Shown here piece after piece: positions 41,176 to 50,142 of a DNA stretch of 64,000 nucleotides. A model generated the notes under the pieces. That model saw only the letters and a list, made by a program, of their open reading frames with translations, had not been told where the DNA came from and searched no databases. The first letter of the stretch is position 1, and each line of letters starts with the position of its first letter. Both the position numbers and the translations under genes were made by a program. Origin of the DNA: UBA1444 sp964601085 (GTDB taxonomy: Bacteria; Bacillota; Negativicutes; UBA1444); the NCBI GenBank assembly GCA_964601085.1, contig CAZRLN010000005.1, positions 35,938-99,937 of the forward strand, in the 5' to 3' direction.

Positions 41176-41721
41176 TTGTCATTGCCCAACGCAATTCTTG
41201 GTCTATTAATGGACCGTCCAATGACGGGTTATGATTTGAAGTTGCTGTTTGACAAAGAACTCAACTCTTTTTGGCCGGCCCAGATGAGTCAGATCTATCG
41301 CGAACTGGGAAATTTGGAGGCGAAAGAATGGGTGGATTCCCGGATCGAGGTGCAGGAATCCCGTCCGGATCGCAAGGTGTATTCTCTCACCGCGGCCGGA
41401 AAGCAGGTCTTTGCCGAATGGATGAACCGATTTCCAAAATCGTTGCTGAGTCCCTGCCGGGATGAATTCGCTTTGCGGGTCTTTCTGGGAGGCCGCTCAT
41501 CGCGTGATGAAATGCAGTTCCAGTTGCGTCGGTTTATTCGGGAAAAGCAGAGCGAGATTGCGACCTTTACGCTTCTGGAAAAAAATTATGAGACGATGGC
41601 AAAAAAAAATACCGACCAGGCCATGTATCGGCGAATGACCATGCGGCGATCCAATATTGTGGCGGAAGCCTTGATCCTTTGGGCGGAAGACTGCCTGGAA
41701 GAATTGGAAAAGAAGACATAA
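41176..41721 (+). CDS. PadR-family transcriptional regulator
   Basis: A PadR-type winged-helix repressor, about 181 residues. The DNA-binding domain has NAILGLLMDRPMTGYDLKLLF and WPAQMSQIYRELGNLE, followed by YSLTAAGKQVFAEWM. The C-terminal helical domain (about 90-180) mediates dimerisation and ligand sensing. I prefer TTG 41176 with GAGGTG 6 bases upstream; GTG 41167 is in frame but overlaps that ribosome site. It probably controls itself and the HD-domain gene 16 bases downstream. Inducer unknown. Confidence 0.9.
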   Translation: MSLPNAILGLLMDRPMTGYDLKLLFDKELNSFWPAQMSQIYRELGNLEAKEWVDSRIEVQESRPDRKVYSLTAAGKQVFAEWMNRFPKSLLSPCRDEFALRVFLGGRSSRDEMQFQLRRFIREKQSEIATFTLLEKNYETMAKKNTDQAMYRRMTMRRSNIVAEALILWAEDCLEELEKKT

Positions 41722-41737
41722 GGAGGACAAGAGCGCG

Positions 41738-42934
41738 ATGCGGAAAGGCTTGATTGAAAAGTTTTATGAAGCAGCCAGCATACAACGCTGGAATGATCAT
41801 GTCCGTCCCTTCGAATTGACGGAGCTGGACAAGCAGGCGCATAAGATGATCATCGCTTTCGTTTTGGCGAAATGCGAGGAAACGGAACGGGGGAAAACTG
41901 TGGACTGGCTGCGGTTGATCGAAGGCGGCCTGTTCGAGTTTCTGCAGAGGGTTCTGTTGACGGATTTAAAGCCGCCGGTATTTCATCGGCTAATGCAGAC
42001 GAAAAGCAAAGAGTTGAATGAGTGGGTGCTGCACCAGTTGGATTCGGACATCAGCGCGGTGCCGGGCGGTTTCAGGGAGCGTTTTATCGCCTATTTTGAG
42101 GATGAAGGGCACTCGGTTCTGGAACGGCGAATTTTGCGGGCCGCCCATTACCTTGCGACGCAATGGGAGTTCAAGATCATTTACAATTTGACGCCTTTCA
42201 TTTATGGGATTGAAGATACGAAGGCTGAACTCGAAAACCAGATTGAAGACCACTACGATCTGCTAGGCGTTCAAAAACTAATGTTGGGAAAAAAGTCGTT
42301 TGGATTCATCGATTTTTGCGGGCAGCTGCGCTTCCAGCAACGCTGGGCGCAAACGCCGCGCATTCCCAAAACTTCGGTGTTGGGGCACATGCTGATCGTC
42401 GCGATGCTTTCCTATCTGTGCTCCTTGGAGATGCAGGCTTGCCCTCGCCGGATCATCAACAATTATTTTGGTTCGCTGTTCCACGATCTGCCGGAAGTGT
42501 TGACCCGTGACATCGTATCGCCGATCAAGAGTTCGGTGGAAGGTATTGAAGAAATTATCAAGGATTATGAGAAAACCCTGGTGGATGAGAAGTTGATGCC
42601 TTTGTTGCCAGCGGCCTGGCATGATGAAATCCGTTATTATATTGAAGACGAGTTTGCCAACAAAGTGAAACTCGACGGAAGAATTCATAAAGAGTTCACT
42701 AATGAAGAAATGACGGCGCGATTTAATTCGGCGGAGTTTATGCCCCTTGATGGAAAAGTCCTGAAAGCCTGCGACCATCTGGCGGCCTTTATCGAGGCGA
42801 CGTTGTCCATTCAGCACGGCGTCAAGTCACAGCACCTCGAAGAGGCCTGCCAACGCTTGCATCATCAGTATCGCGGCAAGAGGATCGCCGGAATCGATTT
42901 TGGTCAGGTATTCGATTATTACTTTACTAACTGA
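41738..42934 (+). CDS. HD-domain (YfbR-like) hydrolase family protein
   Basis: A 398-residue cytosolic protein. Two all-helical HD-like halves are visible: an N-terminal one (about 1-185) and a C-terminal one with SVLGHMLIVAMLSYL and the HD motif FHDLPEVLTRDIVSPIK (about 240-265). HD-superfamily members hydrolyse phosphates on nucleotides or related molecules; the exact substrate is unknown. AAGGAGG before ATG supports the start. It follows padR, so it may be under its control. Confidence 0.82.
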   Translation: MRKGLIEKFYEAASIQRWNDHVRPFELTELDKQAHKMIIAFVLAKCEETERGKTVDWLRLIEGGLFEFLQRVLLTDLKPPVFHRLMQTKSKELNEWVLHQLDSDISAVPGGFRERFIAYFEDEGHSVLERRILRAAHYLATQWEFKIIYNLTPFIYGIEDTKAELENQIEDHYDLLGVQKLMLGKKSFGFIDFCGQLRFQQRWAQTPRIPKTSVLGHMLIVAMLSYLCSLEMQACPRRIINNYFGSLFHDLPEVLTRDIVSPIKSSVEGIEEIIKDYEKTLVDEKLMPLLPAAWHDEIRYYIEDEFANKVKLDGRIHKEFTNEEMTARFNSAEFMPLDGKVLKACDHLAAFIEATLSIQHGVKSQHLEEACQRLHHQYRGKRIAGIDFGQVFDYYFTN

Positions 42935-42971
42935 AAATGGGCGCATTTTGTTGAAGCGGGAGGCATCGGCG

Positions 42972-43415
42972 ATGCTGCGACGGCGGAAAAAACGACAAAC
43001 GCTGCTGACAGAGAAAAAAGAACGCGTAATTACTGATAAAACTCACTATTGTCTGCGGACGGAATGCCTGTTGTCGGCGATTCTGATCGGTGTTCTGGCT
43101 CTGTTTGTGACCTGGGGCAGTTCCGCAATCGTTAAATCCGGTTACGAGCTGGTTCAGTCAAGGGCAAGTTTGATCACAATGGAAGCAGAAAATGAAATGT
43201 TGCGTCTAGAACTGGCGCAATTGAAATCGCCCGAACGGATCAGGGAAATTGCGGTTGGGCAGTTGGGCCTTGTTAGCCCGAATATGGTGTATATGGCAGC
43301 CGTTGAATCCACAGCTGCCAGGACGACCGTTGCGAACGCCGAAGCATCGCCAGCCAGGGCGCAACGCAGTTTTTTGTTTGGAAATGCCCTGGCTGAGGCG
43401 CATACTTCACGATAA
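42972..43415 (+). CDS. FtsL/DivIC-like septum formation protein
   Basis: A 147-residue bitopic membrane protein. I place the start at ATG 42972 after GGGAGG; a longer frame begins inside the HD gene. A basic N-terminus (RRRKKRQ) is followed by a single membrane helix (CLLSAILIGVLALFVTWG, about 38-58), a short coiled coil (SLITMEAENEMLRLELAQL) and SPERIREIAVGQLGLV, the typical FtsL/DivIC periplasmic end. It would act in divisome assembly. Placement outside the dcw cluster is unusual. Confidence 0.72.
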   Translation: MLRRRKKRQTLLTEKKERVITDKTHYCLRTECLLSAILIGVLALFVTWGSSAIVKSGYELVQSRASLITMEAENEMLRLELAQLKSPERIREIAVGQLGLVSPNMVYMAAVESTAARTTVANAEASPARAQRSFLFGNALAEAHTSR

Positions 43416-43420
43416 GTGTG

Positions 43421-43468
43421 AACAAAAAGAGGGGAAAACGCGATGGCGCGTTTTCCCCTCTTTTTGTT
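43421..43468. terminator. Long bidirectional terminator hairpin
   Basis: A 22-base perfect stem (43421-43442 with 43447-43468) with an ATGG loop and T/A runs on both sides. It separates the plus-strand FtsL-like gene from the minus-strand chemoreceptor. Confidence 0.93.
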
Positions 43469-43490
43469 CAATGTCATAAAGCTGAAACGG

Positions 43491-45287
43491 TCAGGTGTGG
43501 TATTGATTAACATCCTCGCTGAAATGGCCGATGACGGTTTTGAATTCAACAATTCGGGCCATCAGATCCTGCAGTTTTTCATTGTAAATCTGGACGGCGG
43601 CGCTTACTTCCTGACTGGCGGCGGAATTTTCCTCCGATATGGCGGCCAGGCCTTCGATTTTACCGTAAACCTGATTCATTCCTTTCATTTCATTTTCCAG
43701 CTTGTTGATCATGGATACGATGTTTTCCGCCACCAGATGCACATTTTCCACATGCTGGTTGTTGTCGGCGACGACATCGGCCAATTGTTTGGCCTCGACC
43801 GCCAGGACGTTGTATTCTTCATCGATCATTCCGACGACACTGCTGATGATGTCCATGAGAACCTTGAGATCCGTTGCGATGCTTTCGGAATGTTGCTGTG
43901 ATTGCTCGGCAAGTTTGCGAACTTCTTCCGCTACGACCGCAAAGCCGCGTCCCTGCTCGCCGGCCCGGGCTGCTTCGATGGCTGCGTTCAGGGCCAACAG
44001 ATTGGTTTGATTGGCGATGGCGGAAACCATTGCTGTGATCTCGTTGATGCGAGTCGCCTGGGTTTCCAGGTGTTCGGCGGAAGTTTTCACTTCGGCGAAT
44101 TGGCTCATGCTGTGTTCGAGCTTTTGGCTCGAGACTTCGACATCCTTGAAGCCCCGGCTGATTTCGTTGACGGCTGCTTCCAGGCGGGCTTTGTTTTTAT
44201 CTTGCTCGTTGACCACTAGTTTCAGGGCGGCCAGGTTGCCATTCAGGATTCCGACCGACTCGGTGGTGTTTTCCGCCTGATGCATGGCAGCGGTAGCGAC
44301 ATCATGCACGACGCCGGTAATATCGTTGGAGGTCGACTTCATTTTTTCCGCCAGACCATTAAAATCGTCGGCGTATTTGTTCATTTCGTCCGCAATGCCT
44401 TTGAAGCCGACAAATTCTTTCTTCAGGCGGGTTTTGTAATCCGCCAGCCCCGTCATGATACTTTCAAATTCATCGCCGGAGTGGAACTGCGTTTCCAGAA
44501 AGTATTGGCGTTCCTGCATGGTTTTGATTTCATCCAGAACTGTTTGCAGTGGACGCATGAGCAATAGGGCGGCAACAAGAGCCCCGACGCCGCCGGACAC
44601 CGCTCCCCATAGCGGCGACGATAGTCCGGCCAGGGAAAATCCGCTGGAAAGCGCCACAGCGAGAAAAGTCGTGAGGAGAGCGATTTTCACGGCAACGCTG
44701 CGGACGACGCCAAAAGATAGAAGCCGATTCAGGCTATGCGAGACGGTATTGCGGATCGTTTTTGGAAACCTGATCTTGATCTTCATACTCCCGGTCGTGG
44801 ATTCGACGATTTCCGTCTGGATGTTTTCCTGAAAATGGGCGGCGGCGCCGGCCAAAAGTCCGCGCAGATAGCCGAACATTCCCCGCTGGGAACGATAGGA
44901 GAGGAGCGCTTCGGTGTCGGAAATCGGCTGAATTAAAAGCTCCGGCGGATTAGCGCCCGGAATGCGTTTCGTCACGATGACATGGACGTCAAACATGGAG
45001 CGAAGAAAAGAGTATAAGTTCTCTTTCTGGAAGAAGGCCGGGTAGGTACGAAAAAAAGTACCGATATTATCCTGGCCAATGGCCATCCAGATTTCGTCTT
45101 CCGTTTTTCCCAACGCGCCGGCCAATTCCGCGGCAAAAGCCTTGGGCTTGGCGTCTTCCACGTCTTCGGTGGGGGTAAATAACCGGTCGGGTTCCCAGCC
45201 GACCTTTTTCATTGCGTGTTCGGTGGTTTCCTTACCCCAGAGGTTGCGAGCGGTTTGCACCCAGGTTGCGACAACTGTTCCTTTCAA
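43491..45287 (-). CDS. H-NOX domain methyl-accepting chemotaxis protein
   Basis: A 598-residue chemoreceptor with an N-terminal H-NOX (heme NO/O2-binding) domain (about 1-180), two membrane helices (about 200-260), then the MCP signalling domain. The start is TTG in TTGAAAGGAACA, giving MKGTVVATW, the conserved H-NOX start. His102 matches the proximal heme ligand, Y131-S133-R135 forms the YxSxR heme-propionate motif, and Tyr140 aligns with the O2-stabilising distal tyrosine of the Thermoanaerobacter H-NOX. The MCP tip reads NQTNLLALNAAIEAARAGEQ. It should signal gas levels to CheA. Confidence 0.93.
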   Translation of the reverse strand: MKGTVVATWVQTARNLWGKETTEHAMKKVGWEPDRLFTPTEDVEDAKPKAFAAELAGALGKTEDEIWMAIGQDNIGTFFRTYPAFFQKENLYSFLRSMFDVHVIVTKRIPGANPPELLIQPISDTEALLSYRSQRGMFGYLRGLLAGAAAHFQENIQTEIVESTTGSMKIKIRFPKTIRNTVSHSLNRLLSFGVVRSVAVKIALLTTFLAVALSSGFSLAGLSSPLWGAVSGGVGALVAALLLMRPLQTVLDEIKTMQERQYFLETQFHSGDEFESIMTGLADYKTRLKKEFVGFKGIADEMNKYADDFNGLAEKMKSTSNDITGVVHDVATAAMHQAENTTESVGILNGNLAALKLVVNEQDKNKARLEAAVNEISRGFKDVEVSSQKLEHSMSQFAEVKTSAEHLETQATRINEITAMVSAIANQTNLLALNAAIEAARAGEQGRGFAVVAEEVRKLAEQSQQHSESIATDLKVLMDIISSVVGMIDEEYNVLAVEAKQLADVVADNNQHVENVHLVAENIVSMINKLENEMKGMNQVYGKIEGLAAISEENSAASQEVSAAVQIYNEKLQDLMARIVEFKTVIGHFSEDVNQYHT

Positions 45288-45356
45288 TTCTTTCCCTGCT
45301 TTCTTTATGTTCTGCCGCAGACAGGCAATGCTGCGGTTTGCCGATACACGTCAATT

Positions 45357-45362
45357 ATTATA
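45357..45362 (-). promoter_or_regulatory. Possible -10 element of the chemoreceptor gene
   Basis: TATAAT on the minus strand about 70 bases before the TTG start. A TTGATA lies upstream at 20-base spacing, which is loose. Confidence 0.35.
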
Positions 45363-45399
45363 CAATAAGAGAGATTTATCCTTATCAAGTCTCCGTTTA

Positions 45400-46788
45400 T
45401 CAGAGCCGGATGGCTGCTTCGGCTGCCAGTGGCGACCGTTCGCATTCATCATAGGTTAGGGAAACCTGAAAACAGAACCGGCTGCCCTTCATTTTTTCGG
45501 AAGCGTATACCAGACCATTGGTGCGGCTATCCAGAAACGGGTGATCAATTTGTTCCGGATCGCCCAGCAGAATGATTTTCGTACCGACGCCGGGGCGGGT
45601 AATGACTCCTTTCGCCTGCCGCGGCGTGGAATTCTGCATTTCATCCAGTATCATCCAGTACCGCTGCAAGGACCGGCCGCGTTGATACGCCAACGCTTCC
45701 GTCTGGATCACCCGTTTGTCGAACAGCATTTGAACCGTATCCTCCACCTGCTCGATCTCCTTTGACTCGGTGATGCTATGGCCCGACATCAGGGTGAAAA
45801 GGTTATCCCGGACAGCCCGCATATAAGGATCGATTTTTTCCTGCTCCGAACCCGGCAGATAGCCAAGGTCCTCGTCCATGGGGACATTGGGCCGGCAAAT
45901 CAGTAAATGATGATAGTCACGGGGCCTGCAGTCCATAAAACGATGCAATCCGACGGCCAGGGAATAAAAAGTTTTTGCCGTTCCAGCCGGGCCCTTGATA
46001 ATGACCAGCGGCGCTTCCTCCGCGCTTAGCATCAGACTTTCCTGCATGAAGATCTGCCCGATGTTTCGTGGAGTGACGCCGAATGGGTTGTGATCCTGGT
46101 ATTTCAGACGAATGATTTTTTCTCCGTCGAATCGGCCGAGCGCAGTGTGCCGGGCATCGTCCCGGGAATGGATATGGAGAAACTGGTTGGTTGTCAGTGT
46201 CGGCGTGATCAAGCTTTGTGAAGCTTCGTCGAAGCTGAATAAATCCCCGGGCGATAGACTTTGGGCAGGTTCGCTGCAAAATTGTCGAATGAGGTCCGCA
46301 TCGGCGAACACTTCGGCGCGTCCGGTATACTGATCTTCAATTTTGGCGACTTTTTCATTCCGGAAATCTTCGGCGGCGATATCGAGGATATCGGCTTTTA
46401 CCCGCATGTTGGTATCCCGACTGACTAGGACCACTTCGCGGCCTTCCTGCGCCAGTCCCCGGCAAACCTGCAAAATGCGGTTGTCGGCTTTGAATCTGTC
46501 CCAGTGCGTGGGCATGGGGGTTTCAAGGTGATTGATCGCGATGCGGAGAACGCCACCGTCATCATTGAGGGGTACGCCTTCGATCAGATTGCCCCGGGCC
46601 CGGAGCTGGTCGATGATGCGACTGACTTCCCGACTGTTGGCGCCCCGGTCGTTGGATTCCGATTTGAACCGGTCCAGTTCTTCCAGCACGACTTCGGGAA
46701 TGACGATGGTGTGCTCGCTGAAGGTGAATAAGGCGTGAGGCGAATGCAACAGCACGTTCGTATCGAGCACGTACGATTTACTCAACAT
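45400..46788 (-). CDS. PIN domain-PhoH family ATPase
   Basis: A 462-residue two-domain protein. The N-terminal PIN nuclease domain (about 1-140) has YVLDTNVLLHSPHA and the acidic VVLEELDRFK. The C-terminal PhoH-like ATPase has Walker A KGPAGTAKTFYSLAVGL and Walker B WMILDEMQNSTPRQAKGVITR. PIN-PhoH proteins are thought to be RNA helicase-nucleases. It is probably expressed alone, upstream of the H-NOX receptor gene on the same strand. Confidence 0.93.
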   Translation of the reverse strand: MLSKSYVLDTNVLLHSPHALFTFSEHTIVIPEVVLEELDRFKSESNDRGANSREVSRIIDQLRARGNLIEGVPLNDDGGVLRIAINHLETPMPTHWDRFKADNRILQVCRGLAQEGREVVLVSRDTNMRVKADILDIAAEDFRNEKVAKIEDQYTGRAEVFADADLIRQFCSEPAQSLSPGDLFSFDEASQSLITPTLTTNQFLHIHSRDDARHTALGRFDGEKIIRLKYQDHNPFGVTPRNIGQIFMQESLMLSAEEAPLVIIKGPAGTAKTFYSLAVGLHRFMDCRPRDYHHLLICRPNVPMDEDLGYLPGSEQEKIDPYMRAVRDNLFTLMSGHSITESKEIEQVEDTVQMLFDKRVIQTEALAYQRGRSLQRYWMILDEMQNSTPRQAKGVITRPGVGTKIILLGDPEQIDHPFLDSRTNGLVYASEKMKGSRFCFQVSLTYDECERSPLAAEAAIRL

Positions 46789-46931
46789 GATCCCCCTCTT
46801 TTTTGATCCAGGCCTACTGCCTTAATGTCAATAATTCGCCGTCGCGAAACATTTTCCTTCGGGACTGCGGCGGAAAAACGCAAAGGATTGGATTGTTAAC
46901 AAAATCGTAATATTGGGATGGCGGTGAAACC

Positions 46932-48319
46932 ATGACCCTGTCGCAGGGACATCTGATTGCATTTTTTGCGGTTTTGGCCTTTATCTCCTGGGTAGGCGTT
47001 GGTGCCGCCCGAAAAGTGAAAAATGCCACGGATTTTGCCGTTGGCGGACGAAAATCGGGAGTGCCGATGGTATCGGGAACGATCGTCGGAACCATCATCG
47101 GCGGCGCATCGACTGTGGGAACGGCTCAACTGGCATTTTCCGTCGGCTTTTCGGCCTGGTGGTTCACGTTGGGCGCCGGTATCGCCCTGTTGGTCATGGC
47201 GGCATTCTATGCGGGGCCGTTGCGGGCCTCGAAGTTGCAGACCATTCCCCAGTTCCTGGCTCTCCATTATGGAGCGAGGGCCGGGAAACTGGCGGCAGTT
47301 GCGGCTTCTGTCGGCATCTTCTTCAGCATCGTGGCGAATATCCTTTCGGCGACACCGCTAGTGGCCGCCTTGTTCCATACAGATTTTACCCGGGCGGTCG
47401 CCTTTGTCATGGCGCTGACCGTTTTCTACGTCGTTTTCGGCGGCGTATGGGCGACCGGACGGGTGGGGATTTGGAAAACCATCCTGATCTATATCACCTT
47501 GATTTCCGTTGCTTATGTCACCTATACGCGCATGGGCGGCTGGAATGGATATTTGTCGGCATTCCCGCCGACTCCCTGGTTCAGTCTCGTTGGCCGGGGC
47601 TGGGGAGTCGATCTGGGGAGTGGACTGTCTCTGCTGGTGGGGACGTTGACAACGCAAACCTATATTCAGGCGCTGTTTTCAGCGACCGACGAAAAAACCG
47701 CGAAGGCCGGCGCCGTGACTGCGGCCCTCATCACACTCCCGTCGGGGATTCCCGCCGTCATGGTCGGGATGTTCATGCGTCAGCATCATCCGGAGATTGT
47801 ACCCATTGACGCACTGCCGTTGTTTGTCCTGACTTATCTTCCCCCCTGGCTGGGCGGACTGGCGATTGCCGCCCTGCTGTTGGCCGCCATTGGTTCGGCG
47901 GCGGGGTTGGCGCTGGGGGTCGGGACAATGCTGAACCGGGATATTTTGTCGGCTATGAAGTGGCGCTTTTTTGAGAACCATGCCCTGCTCACGAACCGGC
48001 TGGTCGTTTTTTTGGTGATGATGGGCGCTGCAGCGTTTACTTTCGGCAATTTACGGTCCCTTGTCCTGGAATGGAACTTTTTGTCAATGGGCCTACGGGG
48101 CGCCGGGATTTTTTTCCGTTTAGCCTGGCGATTTTTATGCCGGGACGCGTTAACCCCGGTTTTGCATTGTTGTCCATTGCCGCCGGCACGGTGGCGACCA
48201 TTGGCTGGAAATTTGTTTTTCCGCAGGGGACGGATCCGTTGTATGCCGGACTGGCAGCCAGCGCGCTAGTTCTTTGCGGGTCGCTATTTGGCCCTCGGCA
48301 GTCCCGGAGCGATGGTTGA
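46932..48319 (+). pseudogene. Sodium/solute symporter family protein with a C-terminal frameshift
   Basis: Encodes an SSS-family transporter with about 11 or more membrane helices (ISWVGVGAARKVKNATDF, GTIVGTIIGGASTVGTAQLA, GGLAIAALLLAAIGSAAG). The main frame reads to a stop at 48267-48269 but after 48115 it becomes an unlikely arginine-rich tail. The -1 frame continues with FPFSLAIFMPGRVNPGFALL and further hydrophobic sequence to 48319. The switch falls on a run of seven T (48109-48115). A missing T, a sequencing error, or slippage on the in-frame T TTT TTC could explain it. The substrate is unknown. Confidence 0.75.
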
Positions 48320-48377
48320 CGAGCTGGCATTCTTCCCGAAGCGTTCGGAGCTATCGAAAACAATATAGGAGTGCATT

Positions 48378-48860
48378 ATGATGGAACAGACAACGACCGG
48401 TTTTCATGTGGTGCTGGTGGAGCCGGAAATACCGGGCAATACGGGAAACATTTCGCGACTGTGCGCCGCAACCGGCTGTAAACTTCATTTGGTCCGTCCG
48501 CTTGGTTTTTCTACCGATGACAAGCATCTGAAACGGGCCGGACTGGATTATTGGCATCTGCTGGAGATTTATTATCATGACAGCTTTGCCGAATTGCAGG
48601 CATTATATCCGACGGGACGATTTTTCTGCCATACCACCAAGGCGACCCGATTTCACAGCGACGCGCACTTTCAAGACGGGGATTTTCTGGTGTTCGGCAA
48701 GGAGACGGCCGGTTTGCCGCAATCCATTCTGAACCAGTATCCGGAGCACTGCATCCGGCTGCCGATGATCGAGGGCGCCCGGTCCCTGAATCTTTCGAAT
48801 GCGGTGGCGGTGGCCGTTTATGAAGCGTTGCGGCAGACCGGCTATCGTGGGATGCAATAA
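48378..48860 (+). CDS. trmL: tRNA (cytidine/uridine-2'-O)-methyltransferase TrmL
   Basis: A SPOUT-family tRNA wobble-position 2'-O-methyltransferase, 160 residues. Motifs are PEIPGNTGNISRLCAATGC, the SAM-binding FGKETAGLPQSIL and LPMIEGARSLNLSNAVAVAVYE of the trefoil knot. Its stop overlaps the next gene by one base (ATAATG). Confidence 0.95.
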   Translation: MMEQTTTGFHVVLVEPEIPGNTGNISRLCAATGCKLHLVRPLGFSTDDKHLKRAGLDYWHLLEIYYHDSFAELQALYPTGRFFCHTTKATRFHSDAHFQDGDFLVFGKETAGLPQSILNQYPEHCIRLPMIEGARSLNLSNAVAVAVYEALRQTGYRGMQ

Positions 48861-49717
48861 TGCGGGCCGCCTTGTTCGGACCATCAGGCAATCCGGAAAG
48901 TTTTTATGCCGAGGGACACAAGTCTTCGCTGGACATGCCGGAATGGCTGGCGAATCAGGGGCTGAACGCTTACGAATATTCCCTGACCCGCGGAGTGAAT
49001 GTCGGCGAGGCGACGGCCCGGGCTCTCGGCAAGGCCGCAGAGCGATTCGGCATCGCCATGAGCGTACACGCCCCCTACTACATTAGTTTGGCGACAACGG
49101 ACGAGGCTACGGCCGCCAATACGCGCAATCATTTTCTGAAATCGCTGACGGCGGCCCGCTGGCTCGGGGCCGACCGTATCGCTTTCCACATGGGCGGAAT
49201 TGGCAAGCTGGCGCGTCCGAAAGCGTTGGAACTGGCCAAACAAAGATTGACGGAAGTTTTGACGGAGGCGGACCGGCTTGGTCTGGTCGGGCCGAAACTT
49301 GCGGTGGAGACGCACGGCAAGCTGAATCAGCTGGGGACGGTCGCTGAAATTATTGAGGTTTGCAAACTGTCGTCCCAATTGATTCCCTTGGTGGATTTTG
49401 CCCACTTGTATGCGGTGGCGGGCGGTGGGTTTTCGCAGGCAAGCGATTATGGACGGGTTTTTGACCAGATCGCCATGGAACTGGGGCAGGAAGCGATTGC
49501 AAATTTGCATATTCACTTCAGCAGTATTGAGTTTACGCCGGGCGGCGAGAAACGGCACTGGGGATTTCAGGACGCCTTTGGACCGCCGTTCCAGCCATTA
49601 ATCCAATGGATTGCCGACCATAAGCTCACGCCGCGGATTATTTGCGAGTCGGCCGGTACTCAGTCCGAGGATGCGAAGATGATGCAGGAATTTTACTTTC
49701 AGTTATTGAAATCATAA
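48860..49717 (+). CDS. nfo: Deoxyribonuclease IV (AP endonuclease, Nfo family)
   Basis: A 285-residue TIM-barrel AP endonuclease that cuts DNA at abasic sites in base-excision repair. Zinc-ligand blocks are visible: SVHAPYYISL, IAFHMGG, KLAVETHGK, LVDFAHLYA, HIHFSSIEF and IICESAG. Sequence around the last blocks is somewhat divergent, so an Nfo-like sugar isomerase fold is a remote alternative. It overlaps trmL and is probably in the same operon. Confidence 0.87.
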   Translation: MRAALFGPSGNPESFYAEGHKSSLDMPEWLANQGLNAYEYSLTRGVNVGEATARALGKAAERFGIAMSVHAPYYISLATTDEATAANTRNHFLKSLTAARWLGADRIAFHMGGIGKLARPKALELAKQRLTEVLTEADRLGLVGPKLAVETHGKLNQLGTVAEIIEVCKLSSQLIPLVDFAHLYAVAGGGFSQASDYGRVFDQIAMELGQEAIANLHIHFSSIEFTPGGEKRHWGFQDAFGPPFQPLIQWIADHKLTPRIICESAGTQSEDAKMMQEFYFQLLKS

Positions 49718-49788
49718 ACAAGGTATTTTATGTGATTTATTCGACCTTTTCGATAATATCATGACGAAAAGCAGGAGGAACAAGAAGG

Positions 49789-50142
49789 ATGAATGTGCAT
49801 GACAAGGGAAGCGAACTGGCCCGGGCGCTGAAGGAATCCGACGAATACAGAGCGCTTCGTCGGGCGCGGCAGGAACTGGACGTAGATCCGGCAGCCCGGG
49901 AAATGGTCAGGGATTTTTTGCGCAAGCAAATGGAAATGCAGCTGGAAATCATGTCCGGCAAGGCGGATGTGCAAGAAAAGCAAGCGGCATTGCAAAAACT
50001 GTATGAAGTGATGTCGGTCAACGCACGGGCCAGGGATTTTGTCGCGCTATACATGCGGTTTCAGCAGATCATTCAGGATGTCTATAAGATGATCAGCGAT
50101 GCGGTCGGGGAAGGATTGGATCCTTTTGCAGAAAAAAAATAA
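49789..50142 (+). CDS. YlbF/YmcA family protein
   Basis: A 117-residue all-helical protein of the YlbF/YmcA family, with ELARALKESDEYRALRRARQEL (in part) and FVALYMRFQQIIQDVYKM. In Bacillus such proteins form a complex with YaaT that affects RNase Y-dependent mRNA processing and competence; function here is by family. AGGAGG precedes ATG. It overlaps murB. Confidence 0.85.
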   Translation: MNVHDKGSELARALKESDEYRALRRARQELDVDPAAREMVRDFLRKQMEMQLEIMSGKADVQEKQAALQKLYEVMSVNARARDFVALYMRFQQIIQDVYKMISDAVGEGLDPFAEKK

